Source of the DNA: Metallyticus violacea | Taxonomy: Eukaryota; Arthropoda; Insecta; Mantodea; Metallyticidae | DNA: 64,000 bases | NCBI GenBank assembly: GCA_030762175.1 | Contig: CM060843.1 | Span: 28,478,501-28,542,500 of the forward strand | Direction: 5' to 3' | Part shown: piece after piece, positions 47,596 to 58,850 of the stretch | How the letters are laid out: every line of letters begins with the position of its first letter | Numbering within the stretch: position 1 is the first letter of the stretch | Notes under the pieces: model-generated | Told to the model about the DNA's origin: nothing | What the model saw: the letters and a program-made list of their open reading frames with translations, nothing else | Databases searched by the model: none | Position numbers and translations under genes: made by a program

Positions 47596-50150
47596 AATCT
47601 AGTTTAGACTTAAAGTAAAACTACATAAAAATCATGTCAACACATTAAAACTCTCTTGATGTTCCACTTTTTAAAAAGTAAACTGGGACATGTTTCGTGA
47701 GGCACTCGCTCACATTGTCAACCATTCGAGTAATGGATTTGATCAGGTGGGAAATGTGACTATGCTTGCTCTGGTGATCTGTTGATGAACTTGTATTAAT
47801 ATGTTCTCTGCTTCTGGTATGTCAAAATTCATGAGTCTGTGTTCATATTTTTTATATAAGTTTTTTCCCATATACTGAGTTCATTTGGGTGTTGGAATTG
47901 CCTTTAAAAATATGATGTCTTTTTCCATTTCGTGGTTTTCCTTCCAAAAGTGTGCTGCCACTGCTGACTTCTCTATCCATTTGTATTTTATACTTCTCCA
48001 GTGTTTCTTTAGTCTGATATTTAAATTCCTTTTTGTTTTCCCTATATATACCTTATTACAATCTCTGCAATTAATTCTATATATGCATGAATTTTCTTTT
48101 GGTCTGGTTTCTGTTTTATTTAACTTCATTAGTTTGCCTACACTATATCTATTTATGGGTGCCAAAATGATGATGTATTGCTTGATATTTTTTGAAATTT
48201 ATTATTGAGGTAAGGGTGGTAGGTGAATTTTCAATAAATCTTTTCTTTAGTTAAAGCACTGAGTGTATTAATTTGATTAATTTTCTTTTTTTATTTTTTG
48301 ATCATTTGTTCGTTAAACTCATTGATTTTTGCTGTGTCTATTATGTGTATGTATTCTTTCCTGTATTCTTCCTCTTTAAGTGATATATTGATCAATCTAT
48401 AAATCATACTATTAATTGCTGCCTCCTTGTGATGTCTAGGATTGCAACTATAAGCTTTTATGTAATTGTCAGTTTATGTATTTTTTCTATACATGCCAAA
48501 CTCCAATCTTCTACTGTTCTTTATTATTTTCAAATCCAAGAAGGGTAAGATGTTGTTAGCTTCAATTTCTATGGTGAATTTATTGTTGGTTCCTGTAAAT
48601 TTAACTGGTTAAAGTGCATTTTCTACATATCTGTTTAGTACAATGGCAAAAACATCATACATATATGTATACCACATCTTGAATATATATGGGAAAGCTT
48701 TGGTTATATGTATTTCAAAAAACTCATGAATAAATCTGCTAAAAATGGAGAGAGGGCTCCCATTACTAAGCCCGATTTTTGTTTGAAGAACTTTCCTTCG
48801 AAGGCCTGATCTAAGCATAATTTTGTGAGTTTGACATATTCTTTAATGTGTGTTTCTGCAAGTTGTGTGGATAACAGCCATTTTTTTTAGAAGAGTCAAG
48901 GTTTTCTTTTTTGGAATACTAGGAAAAAGGGCTTTTACATCAAAGTATACCATTATTTCGTTTGTGGATTAATTGATCTAAATAGTGTCTCAGGCTTAAG
49001 CTAGGAAATTTTGGTAACATATTGAATTTTGCAGTTAACCATTTTGTTACAAGGTAACAAGGAGTATTCATATTATTGATGATTAGTCTCGTGCTTTTTC
49101 CAGATAAGTGTGTCTCTGGTAATCCAATAATCTTGGCTACTGATGGATTTAGTTCAGATTTTGGGAACAAAGTGCTTTCTTTCAATATATCTTCTGTTAA
49201 TTTTTTGTATTTACTAATGAGTTTGTTTCTACTTCAATATATTTGTTGCTGTTTAACATATCTAGCATTCTTTGCTTATAACCTTCGTCTAAAATTACTA
49301 TTTGGTTTCCCTTATTTGCCCTAGTATAAACAACTTCCTTTTTATTCAGATTTGATGGTTTTTTGATGTGAAATGGAACTCTAAATAATTTTTTCAATTT
49401 TTTGTAATATCCTTGATGCACTTTTTGTGATGAAATTTTTATCTATATAATTTAGTTTATCAATGGTTAACTCGATATCTGCTATGTAGGCTTCAATGTT
49501 AGGTGAAAAGTTAACACATGTGTTAATCCCATTGTTTAATAGTTCTATTTCATTTACATTAAATTTTCCTTTTGAAAGGTTGATTATTTTGAAATTAGGT
49601 TTCGTAGTGGTATTAGTTTTATTTTTCAGTTTTTTATGTAATTTTTTGAATTTTTTTTCTTTTGACGTGTGGTTTTTTGTTCAACTCTGAAGCTGATGAT
49701 TTCTAATGTATTCCTTTCTATGTTTTCCCATGCAATGGCACCTAAGGACTTTACTAATTTCATATGTAAGTCATATAATTCTAGATCTAAAGTTGCTATA
49801 TTCGCATAGTGTTTGCATTTTTCTAATTCTACTACCATTTTTTCCGCCGCTTTTTGTATATAACTGTCTTTATTGTATTTAATTATTTTCCTGATAAATT
49901 TTGGGCATACTTTTTCTTTTAGACATCTGTTTATAAACCGAATTTCTGCTGTTTTATATTTCCTTTTTTCTTTCAGTTTTTGATACTGTTTGATTTCTGG
50001 TTGGGGTTATGTAAATATACATTGAAGGTTTCATGTTGAGGAAACAACTGGTTAAATCCTGCCTTGGCTTCCATGTTATTTAAAGTAAAGTTTTGGTCCG
50101 AATCATCTTGTTCCTAATGGCTAGAAAGGTGATCTAATTCAATCAACACT
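47596..50150 (-). mobile_element. Penelope-like element A, family 1, nearly complete but frameshifted
   Basis: A likely start near 50074 gives MEAKAGFNQLFPQHETFNVY. N-terminal parts near 49200-49420 read VVYTRANKGNQIVILDEGYK. Next comes IIGLPETHLSGKSTRLI (48940-49185), then LSNGSPLSIFSRFIHEFFE and YMYDVFAIV (48609-48818). The usual catalytic YVDD reads YMYD, so RT activity is lost. The C-terminal GIY-YIG endonuclease reads IYRINCRDCNKVYIGKT then RLKKHWRSIKYKWIEKSAVA (47881-48165). Order and length (~740 codons) fit a Penelope protein. Frames are broken in many places. The 3' non-coding end at 47596-47790 equals the inverse of the right end of element B. Confidence 0.85.
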
Positions 50151-50154
50151 AAAT

Positions 50155-51199
50155 GTAGGAATCAACACAGTGAAACTTTCATAAAATCTGGTTTAGACTA
50201 AAAGTAAAACTACTTAAAAATCATGTCAACTCATTAAACAAGCTAACAAAAGCTTACCCTTCTTGGATTTAAAGATAATAAAGAACAGTAGCGAATTGGA
50301 GTTTGGCATATATATAAAAAAGGTACACATACTGACAATGCAGCATTTAATAGTACGATTTATAGATTAATCAATATATCATTTAAAGAGGAAGAATACA
50401 TAATAGACACAGCAAAAATCAAACAAATAATAGATCAAAAATAAAAAGATTCAAAGAAAGAAAATTAAACAAATTACTACACAAGGTGCTTTGGCTAAAG
50501 AAAAGATTTATCGAAAATTCACCTACCACCCTAACCTCAATTATAAATTTAAAAAAATATTTAAGCAATACAACATCACTTTGGCACTAGTAAAGATATA
50601 GTGTAGGCAAACTAGTGAAGTTAAATAAAACAGAACCCAAACCAAAAGAAGATAATTCACGTATATATAGAATTAATTGCAGAGATTGTGATAAGGTATA
50701 TATAGGAAAAACAAAAAGGAATTTAAATATTAGACTAAAGGAACACTGGAGAAATATAAAATACAAACAGATAGAAAAGTCAGCAGTGGCAGCACTCTTT
50801 TGGAAGGAAAACCACGAAATAGAAAAAGACATATTAAAGGCAATTCAACACGCAAATGAACTCGATATATGGGAAAAAAGCTTATATAAAAAAAATATGA
50901 ATACAGACAGACTCAAGAATTTTGACATATCAGAAGCAGACAACATATTATATGAGTCCATCAACAGATAACCAGAGCGAGCAGTCACATTTCCCACCTG
51001 ATCAGATCTGTTAGTCATTGAATGGTTGACAATGTGAGCAAGTGCCTCACAAAACGTGTCCCAGTTTAATTTTTAATATATTTTTAAAAAGTGGAACAAG
51101 AGAGTTTTAATGTGTTGACATGATTTTTAAGTTACTTTTAGTCTAAACCAGATTTTATCATAGTTTCACTGTGTTGATTCCTGTAATCAGTTTTAATTT
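50155..51199 (+). mobile_element. Penelope-like element B, family 1, 5'-truncated, inverted termini
   Basis: It starts TAGGAATCAACACAGTGAAAC and ends with its inverse near 51160-51185, so it has inverted repeats of ~75 bp. The inner part codes C-terminal RT remnants from 50236 and an open frame at 50615-50971. That frame holds a well-preserved GIY-YIG endonuclease: IYRINCRDCDKVYIGKTKRN, then LNIRLKEHWRNIKYKQIEKS and HANELDIWEKSLY. It ends in SEADNILYESINR. The endonuclease frame is the most intact Penelope coding piece in the window. Confidence 0.85.
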
Positions 51200-51539
51200 A
51201 ACCATTTCTGAGTCGGGGCAGCCCTGGTTTAAATCCCCAGGAAAACACCACAAGACACAAAAACATGTTTTAAATCTTTTAGTTTTAAATGGATAACTTT
51301 CAAAAAAATGTTCTTTGCTGCACCATTTTTAAATGCATGAAAAATACAATATTCTACCATTAAAAACTTGTTCGTTTGATAAGGGACAAAATAGATTAGA
51401 AAAATTTATCATCTTGAGGTAATATTAAAAATTATGGGATTTTATTATAGTAAAACTAATAATGGAAGGAAATTTCTGTTAAAAAAAAAATTAACATTGT
51501 TGCTGCCAGAATGAAAATTTTGGGAGCAATGAAAGAACT

Positions 51540-52230
51540 AAAGGTTTCAGGTGATATTTTACGTTTATGAGACCTCAGTGAACCAAAATCACTCTCGAAA
51601 AGACATTTGGCAGGATTCTTCTGGAAATGATGGTCTCAAAGTTCCCTTTGGTAAAAAAGATAATAGGCTCATTGTTTGCCATGCAGGATTTGCAAAAACA
51701 GGTTTCGGTTCGGAGAGCAATTGGGAGATTTGTTCCAGTCTGGAAAACATAAATTTACATACCACTCAGAAATGAATGCAGAAAGTTTTAAGACCTGTTT
51801 ATGAATAAATTTTTAAATCACTGAAAGAGGGATCAATTATCATGGATAATGCAAGTTATCACTGTTAAAATTATTAATACAATCCCCAAAACAAAACCAG
51901 AAAACAAGACATTTAGGAATGGCTGCAAACACAATATTGCATATAATTCTGCTGAAATGGTACAAATTAGATGAAATTGCTTTGAAAAGAAATCATCCAG
52001 TTATTCGATTACCCCCTATCACTGCAAGTACAACTCAATAGAATTAGTTTGAGCAAAAGTAAAAAGTAAAGTTGCTGTCTGGAATTCAACATTTCCACTG
52101 ACAGATGTCAAGAAACTTATGCATTAGGCTCTCAATGAAATTAAGGTAGAGGACTGGGCGAGACATGTTACTCATGTTGAAAATCTTCAACAAAAGATTT
52201 CCACAAAGAAATAACATGAGACAGCATTAT
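51540..52230 (+). mobile_element. IS630/Tc1-like DDE transposase relic
   Basis: The plus strand reads YVYETSVNQNHSRKDIWQDS (the usual Asp of YVDET is Tyr), then LKVPFGKKDNRLIVCHAGFA (51551-51775). SIIMDNASYHC near 51833 holds the second Asp. In shifted frames HCKYNSIELV near 52021 holds a Glu at the third position, and VEDWARHVTHVENLQ lies near 52150. The motif order and the NSIE.VWA pattern fit DDE_3-type elements common in insects. It contains many stops. No terminal repeats were recognised. Confidence 0.65.
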
Positions 52231-53439
52231 TCAGAACTTAGTAATAACCTTAGAAACAGTGATTCGGACTCAAGTATAGAAGCAGTGGTTAAGGAAAGAG
52301 AGGAGGAAAAGGAAGTTCTTGCAACTCCTTTGTGATTTTAGGTACATGTGTTCTTTAAAATATATAATTTTAGGTATGACATTTTTAAGATGTAAAATTT
52401 CATGAAATCTTAGATTCAAAATGAAAATTGCTTGCTCATATGAGGAATTAATATTTAAAGTAAATCACATTTGTATTAAAGAGCCTATCATCTCATTTTA
52501 AGGTAAGGAAAATTGTTATGACAGTAACTTGTACACCTTGTGTATCTTTCACTGTCCGGAACAGCTGATTGCAGATTGGAGGAGGAACTCGTGTGCCTTC
52601 TAATTTTGTACATACTTTAGCATTGGTAGGGGAAGACAGACCTTTCAGTGCAACCATCATCCCTATTGAGAGCTTAGTAATGCATATGGTCTGAAGTAGT
52701 GATGTCAAAGAGCACTACTTTAAGATATTATGTTTTAACTGGCATGTATCAAAATTTAGGAGTCACATGGAAGGAACACAAAAGAATGTGATGAAACTCT
52801 ATGGGAAGCATCTAGCAATGACGCCTTGCCACAATGGATGGTAGCCATGCATTTTAGCAAGGACATGATAGTGTGCTCTTCCTGGCGCTGTAGCACAACA
52901 CACACTAAAGATGGATAGCGAGAGAATTGGCTGCAGAATTAGAAATTACACACCTAAAATGTTGTACATGTTAATCTAGCTTAGGCATACAAAAGTGCAT
53001 CCTGTTGGGGCATTAATCACTTTATGGGCCAGTGTCACTAAGGCATGGATTCATGAACGAATGGTCTGCAGTCCAGAGGTACCCTAAACTTAGGCCTGAA
53101 ATGTATCCTTCCAAAATAAAATTTTCTTTCCCAATTTATCACTTTATCTAATCTAAGGTCCATTGCAAAATGATAAACCCTTGATGAAACTTTCATGTAA
53201 TGATAAAAATTTAAATAAAAAATATATTAAGTACCTTAAATTGTATAACGTTTATCATATGATTAGTTACATATTCCTTTTAGAGACTGTTGAAAACGCA
53301 CACAAAAAAAAAAAACAGTTCATTGCAAATTGACAAGACCATTTGTTATTTATATCCTATAAATGAACCATTTTTCAGAACCTAAATCACATGATCCATC
53401 ATACCCTCTCTAAGCTTCTGTAATACACCAAGTTCAAGC
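52231..53439. other. Intergenic, unassigned, with one SINE fragment
   Basis: The minus strand at 52493-52708 reads TKLSIGMMVALKGLSSPTNA, a protein-like stretch of unknown origin. A SINE B body fragment lies at 53088-53180. Nothing else is recognised. Confidence 0.4.
53088..53180 (+). mobile_element. SINE family B, internal/3' fragment
   Basis: It contains GGTACCCTAAACTTAGGCC, TTTCCCAATTTATCA and GTCCATTGC in family B order. Neither head nor tail is present. Confidence 0.6.
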
Positions 53440-53960
53440 TATGCAGATATTTTAGAGGTCTTAATTCCTGCACAATGGCATGTGGCTTTCCATCGCAATA
53501 AATCGATCTGCATTAGAATTTAGGTCTAGGGAATTAACTGGACATTCTATGACAAAAGTACTTTCGCATCTCTCCCTTAATGATCAATCCTCTCTGCAAC
53601 AGATAAAAGGTGTTCTTCAAGCAGTATCTGACAGTGTAAGGCTTTCATACGACCTGCAGGGAATGAAAGATGTGCTACCTCTCCACAACCGAATCCACCT
53701 CGGCCATCAGAAACTTTTGTCCTTGCTGATTCTTTGCATACACATCTTTTCTGAAGTCATGCCAGTAGTGTGCCCAACCACCAGGACTATCCAAGTTATC
53801 TATCTTTTCATCATTAAATATTATACACTTCCATTTTCTTTTAAGGTGATGTGTTCCTTTGCCCAGTCAACTAATCTGTTTATGGTGAACTATCAGATGG
53901 GTTGCTGGTTCTTTTTCTTGTATTACAATATGTTTGTCTACATGGAGAACATCAATTTGT
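53440..53960 (-). mobile_element. Tc1-like transposase relic
   Basis: The minus strand near 53750-53800 reads SPGGWAHYWHDFRKD, matching the Tc1-type block GPDGWAHYW before the catalytic core. The frame further on resembles the region up to the Tc1 motif SPDLNPIE: near 53510-53560 it reads ECPVNSLDLNSNADR. Frameshifts and stops are frequent. The 160-residue open frame on the opposite strand (53480-53962) is a shadow of this relic. Confidence 0.6.
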
Positions 53961-54237
53961 AATCAATGACAGCGGAATCATGAGCAAGATGTCCCAGCAA
54001 TGATCCACCAGTACTAGCTTTTTAATCACTGGCCTCTTTCGTCAAGGTGTAAGTTTTTGAAGTCTTGCAGGAAACTTTTTTATTCCATAATTATTTCCTA
54101 GTTTCTGTAAATTATTGATCATGCATGGTGACCAGTCAAGCCTTATTAGTATTTTCTGGGATGAAAATTTTCTTCTTTTTAGGCTTTAACCTGACTTCAT
54201 TTGAAACAGAACATCCCTGATTTCCATCATGTACTTA

Positions 54238-54495
54238 CCCATACTTGCCTTCTAAACCCAAGATTGCAGGTTCTATGGATGTTTTCGAGCGTAAAAGTCC
54301 TAAGTATGGCTTCCATCAGAAGGGAAGTAAAGCCGTAGATGCCGTATCGTATATTTATGGCATGATAAAGAACCTAAAGCCTAAAAGAAGAGGCCTCTGA
54401 GCAAAATTTGTTGGTCGTTTCATGCTCTGAATTGAATGGGATGCTGATGCCCTGAGAAGTTGAAGAGTGTCCGTAAATAAACCAAATAAATAAAA
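54238..54495 (+). mobile_element. SINE family A, 5'-truncated, with 12-bp target duplication
   Basis: It begins inside the tRNA-like head (ACTTGCCTTCTAAACCC, then a decayed B box GCAGGTTCTAT). It continues with the body shared with 1-190 and ends in AAATAAATAAA. ATCATGTACTTA (54226-54237) and ATCACGTACTTA (54496-54507) flank it, one mismatch. Confidence 0.85.
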
Positions 54496-54714
54496 ATCAC
54501 GTACTTAATCATGCACTCTTCATAAACACATTACACACAAAGCTGCTCAATCCACAGCTGTAGAAAAGAGTTTGCATATGAGGGTCATTCAGTATTAAGC
54601 CTGATCTTATCATTTTACAACAGAACTATTTTCTCTCTTTAAACCTATGTGCAATGCATGCATGTTTGTAACTAGCCCTATGATAAAAGGCCATATAATT
54701 TGATGTACTTAAGG

Positions 54715-54812
54715 TCACATATTTCATTTCATTTTTTCTCTATACATGCCAGTTTCATCAGTTTTCACCCTTGTCATGCCCCAGAAGTAAAAACAGATGT
54801 TAAACACTATTG
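54715..54812 (+). mobile_element. SINE family B, decayed 3' part
   Basis: It contains ATTTCATTTCATTTTTTC, then GTTAAACACTATTG at its end, with weak similarity to the family B tail in between. Confidence 0.5.
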
Positions 54813-56543
54813 AAAAATCACCTTAGACATGCTACGAATTGGCACTATTGCAGGATCACTACACTAGACGAAGCAATCGCTTGAGATTGAACTAATACTT
54901 AGTTCCAGTGAATGGAGGCATTGATCCTCCCCAACTGAGAAACTATGCCAAGAAGCTGGAAATGTGAAAGCAATGGTAACAATGGCATATGATTCCCTCA
55001 GGAACAGATGTTCATGCTCCATACTACCACAGACACTTGAAACATCTTCATCCTGCTTTTCAAACCTGTGCACTCATTGTCTTGATAATTCCAAATGTTA
55101 TACTGTTACTACTGATAGGTGTACTGTAAAGGTGGAAGGTATTCAAATATTCTCTATATTTACCAGAAATGAGCCCTTGCAAGCTCAATTTCTTCCCTAA
55201 ACTAAAGGATTCACTCAGAGAAGTGTTTACTTATAAGAAAAGCAATCCTTCAAGCAGTAGGATACCTTAATTGACATTGACAAAAACAGTACAGCCACTA
55301 GTATTTAGTGCCTTCTAGAAGTGTGGCAAAGGAAGGGAAGAAACTGATCATGTATAAAAGCATAATGTTTAAGAATAAATAGCTTTTCTGATATAGATAT
55401 GGCATTCTTTCCCCTCCCCCTTTTTATGAAATACAAAACTTTACACAGTTGCCCTTATAAAGTCAAACATGACAAGGAAATATTGATTATTATATGTATT
55501 CTCCAAAATCCTGCTGCTTATAAAATTAGAAGGAAAAATATCATAAATTTACAAATCATTAAAAAGTACTGTGAGGCAACATTCAGACTGATATGTTCTC
55601 CATTTGTTTTTATTTTAACATATTTTACAGGATTACAGTAATTTTATAAATATATATATAACAACTAAATGTAAACTTCTATATGACATATGGATCATTC
55701 AACGATAAAGATGATCTGCATGGATATTAGCTGCTATTTCAGACTCCCATTTATCACCATTGTTTAGCAGTTTTTCCTTATTATACAGCAGTTCTTCATG
55801 AGTTTCTGTTGAAAATTCAAAGTTGGGGCCCTGTAAATAAATTTTTACACAGTGAATAATACTGGTTGTGTTCTTCAGAAAGTTTACCACAGTGCTTACC
55901 AAACTCATCAGTCTATTACAGCAAAATCCTACAAATATAAATTTCCAGTTTATCCAGACTAATTATAATTATAGCAAAAAATATAATAATTTTTATTGTT
56001 TTTTACACTGTCTAAAAAAAATAGACATGTCTAAAATATAATATGCATATTTCATGATGTACATCCAGGTGTTCATTATAGCATGCATGATAAAGAATAC
56101 TCAGAGAATTGAATGTCAAGCTGGTAAAATCTGGATGAGCTCATGCGGATTATCTTGGTATGATGTCATAAATCAGGTTCTTTTGTATACCTTTCCTGCG
56201 CACTTGTATCAATGTAGTTGACATTTCCAGAAATTCATGATATTGATCAATTACATTTTCTTAGCACTAATATTAGTGCTATAAACATACTCAATGGATA
56301 CATTGCCAACAACTCAGAATCAAGGAAATAAATTGTACTTAAGAGTCAAACATTTAAAGGGATAAGTTCTTGCAAGATTTGGCAATGGAACCTATGAGGC
56401 CTGCAGAGTGCTAAGCTAGCAATAAAGGAGGAGGGGTATGTTTAAGTGAGCTCCTACAATATGAGTGAAATAAGTAACAATAGGTGTGGAGGTGGCTATT
56501 TATAGAGTAAGCATTGGTACATATGGGAGAAAGATGTATATTA
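54813..56543. other. Intergenic, no gene seen
   Basis: AT-rich with a TA tract near 55650. No repeat family or exon is recognised. Confidence 0.45.
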
Positions 56544-56985
56544 CAAGGGGCATTCAAAAAGTTTTGCAAATATCACCTTAAAGTTCAAGCTAAGGACTGA
56601 ATTAGAAAATTTATCCTCAAAATCCTTCAAAGTACTCTCCATCTCTCTCTCTCTCCACACACAGATGAAGCTGGTGCAACCACATGTCAAAAGCATTATG
56701 GTACTCAGACTAAGATATTGTTAACGAGCTCAATTATAGCTTAAGCACTCATTTAAAAGGTTTTCCAGCTATGCAAGATTTCACTTGAAACAACCAGAAG
56801 TCACATGGTGCAAGGTCAGGGATGTAGAATAGATGGTCAAGCAGCTAGACTTGGCAAATTCCAGTTTCCTCAAATTTGCAGATGCTCTGTGAGGATACAC
56901 ATTGTTGTGCAAAGCAACAGCTTGGAAGTTCCTATCTTTGGATGCGAGTATAGGTTCATAAATTTCTGGCCTAACCATTTTCTAG
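56544..56985 (-). mobile_element. mariner relic, 3' half
   Basis: It starts at TA (56542-56543) with an end ACAAGGGGCATTCAAAAAGT, related to that of the mariner at 2285. The minus-strand frame 56781-56978 reads VALHNNVYPHRASANLRKLE. The second catalytic Asp of HDN.RPHR is Asn here, and the third-Asp region is lost. It is cut off at about 56985 where the next mariner relic begins. Confidence 0.65.
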
Positions 56986-58090
56986 GCATGATAAAGACAA
57001 AAAGTATATTTCACTTTTCAATATAGTTACCCTTTATTGCGATACACTTCTCACATCTTTGAATTAACATTTCAATCCCTCCCCCACCCCAAAAATAGAA
57101 GTCTTATGCAAAATGGGCATAAACAGCATCCATCACTTCGTCACACTTAAATTTCCTTCCTGAGTTTTGAATAGAGGAAATAGTCACTGGGAACTATATC
57201 TGGGTTGTAGCATGGATGGTCGATCTCCTTGAAGCCACATTTCTTCACAGTTCCTTTGCAACAAGAGCTGTGTGCACAAGTATGTTGTTATGAAGAAGGC
57301 GCTCACCACACTCAGCTTTCCTCTCTTTTCTCTTTGATGGAAGTACATGGTCTGTACAGTAGGCCAGTATAGTACTCCCCATTTACTGTGGTGTTCCTCT
57401 CCTTGAAGTCAATGAAGAGTATTCCTTCACAATCCCAAAAGATTTGTAGCCATGATCTTCTTGTTGACTGAGTGACTATGGGCTTTAGAGGCAGTGCTTC
57501 GCCAGGTTTACACCACTCCATTGATTCTCTTTTGGACAAGGGATCGTAGTAGAGGACCAGTTTCATCTCCTGTAACAATGGTTTGCAGAACTTCTCTCCC
57601 ATTGCCACGGCAGAGCTCCAAAAATGCCTGACAACTGATGACTCCTTGCTGCTTTTGGACTGAGAAAATAAATCTAGGCACCCATCTTGCACTACATTCA
57701 TGTTTAAATGTTCATGAATAATTCAAAGGACTGTTGTTTTAGAAAGCCTCAACTCTGCTGTTATTTCTGTAACTATGAGCTGCTGGTATTGTATCATTTC
57801 TCCTTCCACAAGAACAATGTTTTCAGGAGTGAGCACCTCCAAGGGCCGATCTGCATACTCTTTGTCTTCAATGCTTTCTCAACCCATTGGTTTTTGGTTT
57901 GGCTCATTCTTTTACGGTAGAATATACACTGTCCAATCGCTGTTCAATTTCATTTGGAGTAAGTCCCTTTTTTGTGAAGAACTTAATAATAGCTCGAAAC
58001 TCCGTTTTGAACATGTCACAATCTTCTACACATAGCCTTCTTTATGCAACTATATCTGAACAACTGAACACAGTGGAGTAGAAGTTACAA
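56986..58090 (-). mobile_element. mariner relic, nearly full coding length
   Basis: The minus strand reads MFKTEFRAIIKFFTKKGLTP then NEIEQRLDSVYSTVKE near 57920-58015 (helix-turn-helix). ARWVPRFIFSVQK lies near 57660. The open frame 57312-57701 reads LVLYYDPLSKRESMEWCKPG and IFWDCEGILFIDFKERNTTV. The first Asp lies at the decayed TGDET region near 57570. C-terminal parts near 57030-57060 read RCEKCIAIKGNYIEK. Different subfamily from the 5067 element. Confidence 0.75.
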
Positions 58091-58119
58091 CTGTAATTAT
58101 TTACTTAACAGATAAGGTA

Positions 58120-58850
58120 TGTCACCAGTTAAGGGTTTTGTGTAGGCGATAATCCTTATCAGCTAGGCCTGAAACTTACCTACAGGTTACAACATTGTCA
58201 GCAAAAAAAGAAACTACCATTCACAAGAAATTTACTTATCATCCTTGGACCACCAAAATTCCAGAAAATACTCAGAGAGTTTGGAATTACTTTGTCCCCA
58301 GCGAACAAATTCAGCCTAAATAATCTGCTCAACTCTGGTGATACTGATAGAATACCTGATGAGAAGCAGCTAGGAATATATCAAATCAACTGTTCAGAAT
58401 GCAACAAAGTATTTATTGGCAAAATAAAAATAAACATTGGAAATAGACTAAAGAAACAGTGGAGAAAAATCAGGTACAATCAGATAGATAAATCAGTGGT
58501 TGCACATCACTTTTGGAAAGAGAAACATAATAAGAAATGGAAGTCAAATTATTGAAATTCATAGATAGACCCTTGGAGCTGGGAACATAGGAAAAAAGTT
58601 AATAAAAAAACTATGAAGATAAGGTTATGAACTTGGAGATCTTACCAGAAGACAAATTAATCCAAATGTTCATAAAATGTCCATGAGAGTCCATTTAACC
58701 TACAATGAATCCAGTTGTTGACACGCAGCTGATGATGCGGGTGAAGGCCTGTGAAATTGTTCTATATAATTCAATGGTAAGAGGAGCATAAGAGTATTAA
58801 ATTGGTTCACCATCTAATTAAGAATAAATTAATTGCTTCACTGTATTAGT
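58120..58850 (+). mobile_element. Penelope-like element family 1, remnant with GIY-YIG domain
   Basis: The frame 58292-58555 reads SPANKFSLNNLLNSGDTDRI, then GIYQINCSECNKVFIGKIKI, NIGNRLKKQWRKIRYNQIDK and SVVAHHFWKEKH. It aligns to the endonuclease part of the 47-51 kb elements but is more diverged. Downstream (58700-58850) a non-coding tail contains TGATGATGCGGGTGAAGGCC and ATTGCTTCACTG. Confidence 0.75.

Larger units (their letters stand above)
47584..51211. mobile_element. Composite head-to-head pair of Penelope-like elements with 12-bp flanking duplication
   Basis: The sequence AACCATTTCTGA occurs at 47584-47595 and 51200-51211. Between them lie two family 1 copies with 3' ends outward. 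Element A is on the minus strand (47596-50150) and carries nearly the whole protein. Element B is on the plus strand (50155-51199) and carries only the C-terminal part. The terminal sequence (GTCTAAAC...CATGTCAACACATTAAAAC...GTTTCGTGAGGCAC) appears at the left end, at the right end inverted, and partly in the middle at 50155-50236. One duplication around the whole unit implies a single insertion event. Confidence 0.8.

Noticed and set aside
53480..53962. 160-codon plus-strand open frame, the longest apart from a transposase
   Set aside because: The opposite strand reads Tc1-like transposase blocks (GGWAHYWHD), so this frame is a shadow without homology or splice context.
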